The translations under genes were made by a program, and so were the position numbers. A model generated the notes under the pieces. It did no database searches and had not been told where the DNA came from. It saw only the letters and a program-made list of their open reading frames with translations. From Candidatus Nealsonbacteria bacterium CG08_land_8_20_14_0_20_36_22 (lineage in GTDB: Bacteria > Patescibacteriota > Minisyncoccia > Minisyncoccales > GWA2-38-27): a DNA stretch of 7,594 bases. Positions 1-4,246 of the stretch are shown in pieces. Numbering within the stretch: the stretch's first letter is position 1; each line of letters starts with the position of its first letter. Where the stretch lies: NCBI GenBank assembly GCA_002774555.1, contig PEYC01000028.1, forward strand, positions 1-7,594, given 5' to 3'.

Positions 1-303
1 GTCTGCTCGAGAAACAGAAACCAAACCGCGAGAACAAGTACAAAAAATATGCCCTCCTGTTATATTAGCATAAATATTATTTATTTTTTGGCCACAATCT
101 TGTTCAACTTTTCTTACTAAAAAAGCGATTTTTTCAGCTACTTTCTGAATATCAATTATAACTCCTTTTCTAATTCCTATTGATGGTTCTTTGGCAAAAC
201 CCAAAATTTCAAAATCCTCCTCCTTAGGCCTTTTTGAAATAGTAACCAGTTTTAGAAAGCCCGAACCAATATCTAAAGCATTAATAATATATGGCCTTGC
301 CAT
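1..303 (-). CDS. ftsA: Cell division protein FtsA, N-terminal 101 residues (runs off window)
   Basis: FtsA is an actin-like ATPase that tethers FtsZ to the inner face of the membrane and helps assemble the divisome. Only the N-terminal part is present, read from ATG at 303-301 to the window edge. It shows the actin-fold phosphate-1 segment LDIGSG (residues 10-15), then the family pattern GFAKEPSIGIRKGVIIDI (35-52), and IYANITGGHIFCTCSRG (77-93), which corresponds to the start of the FtsA-specific inserted subdomain. The start lies inside the end of ybeY (23-bp overlap), so the two are probably translated from one message. Downstream ftsZ would be expected but is outside the window. A PilM-type relative is possible from the fold, but the GGHI and SRG segments favour FtsA. 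Confidence 0.88.
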   Translation of the reverse strand, partial: MARPYIINALDIGSGFLKLVTISKRPKEEDFEILGFAKEPSIGIRKGVIIDIQKVAEKIAFLVRKVEQDCGQKINNIYANITGGHIFCTCSRGLVSVSRAD

Positions 304-631
304 AAATTTCTTCTTTTTTTTGCATTTTTTTACTATGTTTGTATTTTAAAAGATGTAAAATTCCATGTATTAAAACCCGGGCTAATTCCTGTTTCTTCAC
401 CTCTCTTAGACAAATAACAATTTCGTTTAAGTCGTTGCCAAAAGATAAGACATCAGTTGCTCGATTCTTACCTCGGTATTTTTTATTTAGTTTTCTTATC
501 CTGGTCTGGCCAACCAAAGCAATAGATAAATCAATCCCTTCTTTATTTTCCCCTTTTAAAACCTTTCTGGCAACCCTCTTCAAAAACTTTTCGTCAACTT
601 TGCTGGTAGTTAAATTATTAATCTCAATCAT
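281..631 (-). CDS. ybeY: YbeY endoribonuclease / rRNA maturation factor
   Basis: YbeY is a zinc-dependent single-strand endoribonuclease needed for 16S rRNA 3' end maturation and ribosome quality control in the cytoplasm. The 116-residue product has the family landmarks in order: NRATDVLSF (56-64), EIVICLREVKKQ (70-81), and the metal-site motif HGILHLLKYKH with the three expected zinc ligands H89, H93 and H99. It is shorter than the roughly 150-residue enterobacterial protein, mostly at both ends. In the motif the usual Gly-Tyr-Asp before the last His is Lys-Tyr-Lys. Its ATG overlaps the TGA of the decayed upstream frame (ATGA), and its stop lies inside ftsA. Identification is firm from the spacing of the three histidines and the ATDVLSF block. 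Confidence 0.93.
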   Translation of the reverse strand: MIEINNLTTSKVDEKFLKRVARKVLKGENKEGIDLSIALVGQTRIRKLNKKYRGKNRATDVLSFGNDLNEIVICLREVKKQELARVLIHGILHLLKYKHSKKMQKKEEIYGKAIYY

Positions 632-750
632 AAAATTTCTTCCAAAATTTTAATTGTTGATTGCTTCTCTGCCCAGTTTCTGATATATTTTAAATCAACT
701 TTGGAGGTCTTTAAAATTGATTCGGCATCTTCTAACCTACCTTCTCTAAT
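628..750 (-). pseudogene. Remnant of a nucleotidyltransferase-like gene (C-terminal piece only)
   Basis: Directly after the TAG of the small gene at 751-969, the same frame stays open for 40 codons to a TGA at 630-628. It has no in-frame ATG, GTG or TTG start. The translation includes GRLEDAESIL and VDLKYIRNWAEK. From memory of the family, this resembles the C-terminal end of small nucleotidyltransferase-type proteins (GR.kDleDa..iL...lDl.YirkWa...). The N-terminal nucleotide-binding part with its GGxAL and R.T.DiD motifs is absent. I infer that an internal deletion removed most of the gene. The TGA overlaps the ybeY ATG, so the fragment may persist as a spacer. The family call is by resemblance only; an alternative is read-through of the upstream TAG giving one 113-residue protein. 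Confidence 0.5.
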
Positions 751-969
751 CTATTTATCACTATTTTTAAAAGGGAAACTAAATCCATATATTCTTTCTT
801 GAAGTTTTGCTTTTAAATATTCGGAGGAGATATTTGGGTTTTGGTCTTTTATATTTTCTTCAGCCATCTTTAAAACTAACTTCCTCAATTCCAAAGCAAT
901 TTTGAGTCGTTCATCACCGCTCTTTTTCCGCATTATCTCAATATATTTTTTTTCAATCTTGCTATTCAT
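751..969 (-). CDS. Small charged helical protein of unknown function
   Basis: This is a 72-residue protein with no signal peptide or membrane segment. It is rich in Lys, Glu and Leu and probably mostly alpha-helical: MNSKIEKKYIEIMRKK, then SGDERLKIALELRKLVLKMA, and a segment DQNPNISSEYLKAKLQERIYG. I recognise the pattern (helical start, LRKLVLKMAEENIK, NPNIS..ELK..L.ERIYG) as that of small uncharacterised proteins often encoded just upstream of a nucleotidyltransferase-type partner. The decayed frame immediately downstream fits that pairing, which suggests a two-gene accessory module that has lost its second gene. The ATG at 969 overlaps the end of the GatB/YqeY gene by 8 bp, so it is read as part of the operon. 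Its function cannot be assigned from sequence. Confidence 0.65.
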   Translation of the reverse strand: MNSKIEKKYIEIMRKKSGDERLKIALELRKLVLKMAEENIKDQNPNISSEYLKAKLQERIYGFSFPFKNSDK

Positions 970-1429
970 TTTTAGAAACCAATAATTCTTTTACAATTTT
1001 ACTTACCGCGCTTCCATCTGCTTTTCCTTTGACTTCTGGCATTATTTCGGCCATAACTCTGCCAATGTCTTTTACTTCTTTAGCCCTAACTTTTTCAATG
1101 GCTTCTTTGGTTATTTTTTTGAGCTCCTCTTCTGAAAGTTGCTCTGGCAAGTATTTTTGTAAAACTTCCAGCTCTGCCTTCTCTTTATCAGATAAATCTT
1201 CCCTCCCTCCTCTTTTATATTCTATGATAGCTTCTTTTCTTTTTTTAGCTTCGGAGAAAATAACCTCAATAATTTCTTCGTCAGTTAATTCTTCTTTTGA
1301 GGTTTTATATTTTTTCTCTTTTTCTTTATTCAAAATCCCAGCCAAAAGCAATCTTAAAGTGGAACGAGTTATTTCATCGCCCTCTTTTACGGCTTGAAAG
1401 AGATCTTTTTGAATTGTTTGTTTCAACAT
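962..1429 (-). CDS. yqeY: GatB/YqeY domain protein
   Basis: This is a free-standing version of the helical C-terminal (tRNA-binding) domain of GatB, the amidotransferase subunit that makes Gln-tRNA or Asn-tRNA. The role of the stand-alone protein is not settled, though tRNA-related work is likely. The 155-residue length is normal. Visible hallmarks are YLPEQLSEEEL (93-103) in the middle and GRVMAEIMPEVKGKADGSAVS (123-143) near the end, both typical of the family. The N-terminal half is a charged helical hairpin. The ATG shares one base with the rpsU stop (TAATG), a sign of translational coupling; pairing of this family with rpsU is common in bacteria. It does not contain the GatB catalytic N-terminal domain. 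Confidence 0.93.
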   Translation of the reverse strand: MLKQTIQKDLFQAVKEGDEITRSTLRLLLAGILNKEKEKKYKTSKEELTDEEIIEVIFSEAKKRKEAIIEYKRGGREDLSDKEKAELEVLQKYLPEQLSEEELKKITKEAIEKVRAKEVKDIGRVMAEIMPEVKGKADGSAVSKIVKELLVSKNE

Positions 1430-1647
1430 TATTTTATTTTCCCCATCTTTTCTAATATCTCGTATTCTTTTTTCAATTGCTCTCTTCTTAAGGCAGAGCG
1501 TTTTTTCAGTTGTTTGCTTTTTGGCTTCTCTTGAAAACGATTTTTTTTGGCCTGAAGTAAAATCCCGCTTTGTTTTACTTTTTTGGAAAAGCGGCGAACT
1601 AAACTTTGAGGAGATTCTTTCCCTTGTTTTTGAACTTCTAAAGGCAT
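1429..1647 (-). CDS. rpsU: 30S ribosomal protein bS21
   Basis: bS21 sits on the small-subunit platform near the anti-Shine-Dalgarno region of 16S rRNA and helps initiation. The 72-residue, strongly basic product has the family core ESPQSLVRRFSKKVKQSGIL (11-30), followed by FQEKPKSKQLKKRSALRR (38-55), where the usual pattern is RFYEKPS..RkrKk.aA.rr. It starts 2 nt after the HIT gene stop and shares its last base with the next gene. The presence of bS21 is notable because the mini-genes at 3971-4114 carry near-perfect Shine-Dalgarno sequences while lepB and pth appear to have almost none. Confidence 0.93.
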   Translation of the reverse strand: MPLEVQKQGKESPQSLVRRFSKKVKQSGILLQAKKNRFQEKPKSKQLKKRSALRREQLKKEYEILEKMGKIK

Positions 1648-1649
1648 AC

Positions 1650-1961
1650 TTATTGAGCTAACAGGTGTAAATGGAGGTGGTCAATAATCTGACCGTCTTC
1701 CCTGCCAACATTAATTATTAATTTATAACCCTTTAAACCCTTTTGCTCCGCGAACTCTTTGGCAACTAAAATTAATTCCCCCAACAACTCTTTATCTTCT
1801 TGCCCAATTTCTTTTACAGACGGGATATGTTTTTTTGGAATAATTAACAAATGCACCGGGGCCTTGGGATTAATATCTTTTATAACAATAAATTTATTAT
1901 TCTCGTAAAGAATTCCAGATAACTCTTGTTTGTTTATAATTTTGCAAAAAATACAAGACAT
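1650..1961 (-). CDS. HIT-family (HINT-like) nucleotide-binding hydrolase
   Basis: Histidine-triad proteins hydrolyse nucleoside phosphoramidates and related AMP conjugates in the cytoplasm. The 103-residue product begins SCIFCKIINKQ, the CxxC start (C3, C6) seen in zinc-binding HINT proteins. It carries PVHLLIIPKKHIPS (35-48) and ends with the triad HLHLHLL (H95, H97, H99), where the middle residues form the catalytic site. The protein stops four residues after the last triad histidine, so it lacks the C-terminal tail (GG.....WPP type) of many HINT proteins; the DNA shows a clean TAA there, so it is a short variant and not a visible frameshift. Gaps of 2 nt to both hisS and rpsU place it inside the operon. 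Confidence 0.92.
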   Translation of the reverse strand: MSCIFCKIINKQELSGILYENNKFIVIKDINPKAPVHLLIIPKKHIPSVKEIGQEDKELLGELILVAKEFAEQKGLKGYKLIINVGREDGQIIDHLHLHLLAQ

Positions 1962-1963
1962 AG

Positions 1964-3265
1964 TTATTTCTTAAGTCGTTGTTTTATCTCTTCCACCACT
2001 TTATCTAATTTTACTGTCTCTTGATTCCCGTTTTGCATATCTCTAATTATAATAACTCCTTCCAAGGCCTCTTTTTGACCAAAAATAAGAGTGTATTTTA
2101 TTCCGAACCTATCTGCCCTGTTTAATTGTGCCTTCAAAGAATCCCTACCAAAGGACTCTGCTACTTTTATTTTTGCTTTTCTGAAGATTTCTAAAATCTT
2201 CAAGCTTCTTCTTTTCGCCAGACCACCGAGTTGAGCTAAAAATACTTGAGCAAGGACTTCTTTCGGAAGTTTTATCTCTTGGGACTTCATTAAGTCCTTT
2301 ATTCTTTCTATCCCAGCTGCCGCTCCGCAGGCAGGTGTTTCCCTTCCACCTAAGACCTTAACTAATTTATCGTACCTTCCCCCGCCAACTAAAGCAACTC
2401 GTTTTGAATCCTCTTCTAAGCTTTTATCCTCTTTTTTGTTGGAAAAAATCTCAAAAACGGTCTTTGTATAATAATCAAGCCCCCTAACTAAGTATGGATT
2501 CAGCTCGTAAGGAATTCCAATCTCATCTAAAAACTCTAGAACATCTTTAAAGTGCTTGTGGCATTCTTCGCAAAGATGATCAAGGATTTGAGGAGCATCG
2601 GATTTAATTGATTGGCATTTTTCCTCTTGGCAGTCAAGAATCCTCAAAACATTTTCTTTCAGACGTCTCTTGCAGTCAACGCACAAAGAAGCTACTCTAT
2701 TTCTAAAATAACTTGTCAAAAGTTTCTTATAATAAGGCCGGCAATTGCTATCCCCAATACTATTTACCTCAGTAATTAGATTTTTTAACTTTAGCTCTTG
2801 TAGAACATTATAAAAAATTTGAACTATCTGAGCGTCTATCACCGGACTTGATTCTCCAAATGTCTCAAAACCAAATTGCCAAAACTGACGATATCTGCCG
2901 GCCTGAGGTCGTTCATACCTATAACAGGGCCCGAAATACCAAAGTTTAACTGGCTGGGGTAAACTCTGCATGCCATTTTCAATATAAGCTCGGACAAGAG
3001 GAGCAGTCCACTCCGGCCTTAAAGCCAAAGAATCCCCACCTTTGGTTTTCAAAATATACATCTCTTTATTGACAATATCTGTTGCTAAGCCAATTCCTTT
3101 TGAAAAAAGTTCCTCCTGTTCTACAATTGGTGTGTCAATCTTTCCAAATCCATAAAAATCTGCGATATTGGAAACCACATCATAGATTTTTTGGTAATAT
3201 GCCTGTTCTTCGGGTAAAATATCATGCATGCCAATGGGACATTGAAACTTTGATTTTTTTGCCAT
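1964..3265 (-). CDS. hisS: Histidine--tRNA ligase
   Basis: A class II aminoacyl-tRNA synthetase charging tRNA-His with histidine using ATP. From the ATG at 3265 the product has 433 residues, normal for the family. It starts MAKKSKFQCPIGMHDILP, the usual approach to the catalytic domain. Landmarks are RPEWTAPLVRA (83-93), motif 2 around YRYERPQAGRYRQFWQFG (115-132), the HisRS signature LVRGLDYYTKTVFE (259-272), GGGRYDKL (294-301) and motif 3 AAGIERI (316-322). The anticodon-binding domain occupies roughly 335-433. A Cys-rich segment (CVDC...DCQEEKC...CEEC, about 195-235) matches the insertion domain of many HisRS. A TTG 24 nt upstream would extend the frame by 8 residues and overlap lepB; I chose the ATG because it leaves a 4-nt gap and fits the family N-terminus. 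Confidence 0.95.
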   Translation of the reverse strand: MAKKSKFQCPIGMHDILPEEQAYYQKIYDVVSNIADFYGFGKIDTPIVEQEELFSKGIGLATDIVNKEMYILKTKGGDSLALRPEWTAPLVRAYIENGMQSLPQPVKLWYFGPCYRYERPQAGRYRQFWQFGFETFGESSPVIDAQIVQIFYNVLQELKLKNLITEVNSIGDSNCRPYYKKLLTSYFRNRVASLCVDCKRRLKENVLRILDCQEEKCQSIKSDAPQILDHLCEECHKHFKDVLEFLDEIGIPYELNPYLVRGLDYYTKTVFEIFSNKKEDKSLEEDSKRVALVGGGRYDKLVKVLGGRETPACGAAAGIERIKDLMKSQEIKLPKEVLAQVFLAQLGGLAKRRSLKILEIFRKAKIKVAESFGRDSLKAQLNRADRFGIKYTLIFGQKEALEGVIIIRDMQNGNQETVKLDKVVEEIKQRLKK

Positions 3266-3269
3266 AAAA

Positions 3270-3815
3270 TTAATAACTCGGTTTCTCAAATATCATTAAT
3301 GTGGCAAAGGGCCAAGCCCTAAAAATCACCCTGCCAATAATGCTCTCTTTCAATACGGGCCCAAATCTTCTTGAATCATAAGAAAAAGGACGGTTATCGC
3401 CCAAAACAAAATATTCATTTTCGCCCAAAGAAATTTTTAAGTCCCCTCCGGTTGAAAAATTGGGAAGATAATCTAATTCGTTCAAAACTTGTTGCCCTTT
3501 ATCATTATAAACTATCACTCTGCCATCTTTAATCTCTACAATTTCTCCCGGCAAACCAATGATTCTTTTAATAAACCTCTGAGAAGAATCTAAGGGCGAT
3601 TTAAAAACTATCACCTCCCCTCTCTGGGGTTCCTTGAACCTATAAGTAATTTCATCAACGAGCAAATAATCCCCATTTTCAAAATTCGGGTCCATTGACT
3701 GACCTCTGACAAAAAATGGCTGGAACAAAAAATATCTAATAGGCACCACTATTACAATGGCTATAATAACTATTTTCGCAATTTCCCAAATGAAAGAAAA
3801 AACCTTTTTTATCAT
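3270..3815 (-). CDS. lepB: Signal peptidase I
   Basis: Type I signal peptidase cleaves signal peptides from exported preproteins on the outer face of the cytoplasmic membrane. The 181-residue protein has one N-terminal membrane segment (about residues 9-31, rich in Ile and Val), followed by the catalytic serine in GQSMDPNF (S40) and the general-base lysine in FIKRIIGLPGE (K83). LGDNRPFSYDSRRFGPV (138-154) is the conserved box near the C-terminus. All catalytic elements are present and the length is typical of Gram-positive-like signal peptidases. It is the first gene of the minus-strand operon, with its own promoter ending only about 7 nt before the start codon, and no Shine-Dalgarno in that short leader. 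Confidence 0.96.
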   Translation of the reverse strand: MIKKVFSFIWEIAKIVIIAIVIVVPIRYFLFQPFFVRGQSMDPNFENGDYLLVDEITYRFKEPQRGEVIVFKSPLDSSQRFIKRIIGLPGEIVEIKDGRVIVYNDKGQQVLNELDYLPNFSTGGDLKISLGENEYFVLGDNRPFSYDSRRFGPVLKESIIGRVIFRAWPFATLMIFEKPSY

Positions 3816-3828
3816 ATATTTATTTTAT

Positions 3829-3857
3829 ATTATAGCAGAATTTTTTTGTCTAGACAA
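3829..3857 (-). promoter_or_regulatory. Sigma-70-type promoter of the lepB operon
   Basis: On the minus strand there is a perfect -10 TATAAT (3834-3829), preceded by TGC, with a -35 TTGTCT (3857-3852, 4 of 6 matches) at 17 nt spacing. The predicted transcription start near 3822 leaves only about 7 nt before the lepB ATG at 3815, so the message should be almost leaderless. The -35 lies just beyond the upstream terminator (3865-3905), which fits independent initiation of the operon. Confidence 0.75.
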
Positions 3858-3864
3858 GGCCCAT

Positions 3865-3905
3865 AAAAAAAGCCGAGTCTCAAGTGCAAGTATTGAGATC
3901 TCGGC
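3865..3905 (-). terminator. Strong intrinsic terminator of the small-RNA unit
   Basis: Read on the minus strand, a GCCGAG/CTCGGC stem continues into TCTCAA/TTGAGA with one bulged base. That gives about 12 base pairs closing a 9-nt loop, followed by seven Ts (3871-3865). This is a textbook Rho-independent terminator. It ends the 4168-3865 transcript just before the lepB promoter. Confidence 0.9.
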
Positions 3906-3970
3906 GCTTTATTTTACGACCTTAAGGGTCTGAGGACTTCTATCCTCCAACGGTAAACAGTTTGTCAAGC

Positions 3971-4003
3971 TTAACTAACGGCGACATGTCTTGGCCACGC
4001 CAT
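3971..4003 (-). CDS. Possible 10-codon mini-gene (frame B) with near-ideal ribosome binding site
   Basis: The frame reads MAWPRHVAVS and then TAA. It is preceded by AAGGAGGT (4014-4007), an 8-nt match to the 16S anti-Shine-Dalgarno, placed 4 nt (TAAA) from AGGAGG to the ATG, which is slightly close. No downstream gene follows before the terminator, so if translated the peptide itself, or the act of translating it, would be the product. I know no family matching this peptide. The start region also forms one arm of a hairpin (TGGCG 4002-3998), which could instead pair with CGCC at 3983-3980 inside the frame. Confidence 0.35.
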   Translation of the reverse strand: MAWPRHVAVS

Positions 4004-4056
4004 TTTACCTCCTTTTCTTTTTGGCGACACGATAAACCAATTCTAACAATCCTTTC

Positions 4057-4076
4057 TTCTCTTCTCTTCTCTTCTC
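4057..4076 (-). repeat. Purine-rich GAGAA pentanucleotide tandem repeat in the small transcript
   Basis: Four perfect copies of TTCTC on the plus strand (GAGAA in the transcript), flanked by near-copies, make a pure purine run of about 30 nt in the RNA between the two mini-genes. A 5-nt period is not a multiple of 3, which argues against coding use. It probably stays single-stranded and acts as a spacer or a binding site. Confidence 0.85.
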
Positions 4077-4084
4077 TCTAAGTT

Positions 4085-4114
4085 TTAGGGAGGACCTCTT
4101 GTCTTTTCTTCCAT
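4085..4114 (-). CDS. Possible 9-codon leader peptide (frame A) ending Gly-Pro-Pro-stop
   Basis: The frame reads MEEKTRGPP and then TAA. Upstream, AGGAGAG (4127-4121) is a good Shine-Dalgarno 6 nt before the ATG and lies in the 9-nt loop of a perfect 9-bp hairpin whose 3' arm contains the start codon. Pro-Pro followed by a stop is a known slow or stalling context for ribosomes, relieved by EF-P. The CCT CCC codons (4093-4088) carry CCTCC, complementary to GGAGG in the Shine-Dalgarno of the second mini-gene. This supports a leader-peptide or attenuation role, but actual translation is unproven. Confidence 0.4.
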   Translation of the reverse strand: MEEKTRGPP

Positions 4115-4174
4115 TTTTATCTCTCCTAAAAATGGATTTTTAAAATGAGCTCCAAAAGAACAATAATTAAAGTT

Positions 4175-4202
4175 ATTATAATCTTTCACAAAGCCCTGTC
4201 AA
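4175..4202 (-). promoter_or_regulatory. Full-consensus sigma-70-type promoter for the small transcript
   Basis: The minus strand has TTGACA (4202-4197) and TATAAT (4180-4175), both perfect matches, at 16 nt spacing. The predicted start is near 4168. This is the strongest promoter in the window and points away from pth, so the transcript it drives is probably abundant. Confidence 0.85.
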
Positions 4203-4221
4203 GAGTTTTTTCCACAACTCT
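4202..4221. promoter_or_regulatory. Operator-like inverted repeat between divergent promoters
   Basis: AGAGTT (4202-4207) and AACTCT (4216-4221) form an inverted repeat with an 8-nt spacer. It starts on the last base of the minus -35 box and covers the plus -35 box of pth. The position suits a dimeric regulator acting on both promoters, but it may be coincidental in AT-rich DNA. Confidence 0.3.
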
Positions 4222-4239
4222 GTAATTTAATGGTATAAT
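4211..4239 (+). promoter_or_regulatory. Extended -10 promoter of pth, giving an almost leaderless mRNA
   Basis: TATAAT (4234-4239) is preceded by TGG, an extended -10 element, and a weak -35 TCCACA (4211-4216) lies at 17 nt spacing. The predicted transcription start is at about 4246, at or next to the pth ATG (4247). There is therefore no room for a Shine-Dalgarno sequence. Confidence 0.75.
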
Positions 4240-4246
4240 TAAACAT

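Larger units (their letters stand above)
3865..4168 (-). ncRNA. Candidate structured small RNA or leader-type transcript of unknown family
   Basis: A consensus promoter (4202-4175) and a strong terminator (3905-3865) bracket about 304 nt that contain no normal gene. Along the minus-strand transcript I see the following: a hairpin with AGGAGAG in its loop (4136-4110) leading into a 9-codon frame; a purine-rich GAGAA repeat (4076-4057); a second Shine-Dalgarno, AAGGAGGT (4014-4007), able to sit in the loop of CGCCA/TGGCG (4026-4022 with 4002-3998); a 10-codon frame; the hairpin GAGGA-loop-TCCTC; GACC-loop-GGTC; and the terminator. I searched by eye for landmarks of tmRNA, SRP RNA and RNase P RNA and found none. 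It could be a regulatory RNA, a host for tiny peptides, or a sponge for GGA-binding factors or ribosomes. The 5' end is inferred from the promoter. Confidence 0.6.

Noticed and set aside
339..1397. Plus-strand open frames at 339-653 and 1029-1397
   Set aside because: They lie antisense to ybeY and yqeY, have low-complexity Ser/Phe-rich translations typical of shadows, and match no family pattern.
2323..2345. CTGCC/GGCAG inverted repeat in hisS
   Set aside because: The arms are short (5 bp) and the encoded residues fit the conserved motif 3 region, so ordinary coding explains it.
3266..3289. TTG start giving an 8-residue longer HisRS
   Set aside because: It would overlap lepB by 20 bp, has no clear ribosome binding site, and adds residues not expected at the family N-terminus.
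3940..3987. A 15-codon frame starting MSPLVKLDKL within the small transcript
   Set aside because: It has no Shine-Dalgarno, overlaps frame B, and its frame is closed upstream by a stop without a usable longer start.
3865..4168. Small transcript as tmRNA, SRP RNA or RNase P RNA
   Set aside because: No tRNA-like ends with an ALAA-type tag, no SRP apical core, and no RNase P core. GAGGATAGAAGTCC only loosely resembles the RNase P element.
4208..4216. DnaA-box-like TTTTCCACA
   Set aside because: It is a single site with one mismatch, overlapping the pth -35 region. There is no cluster or unwinding element to suggest an origin.
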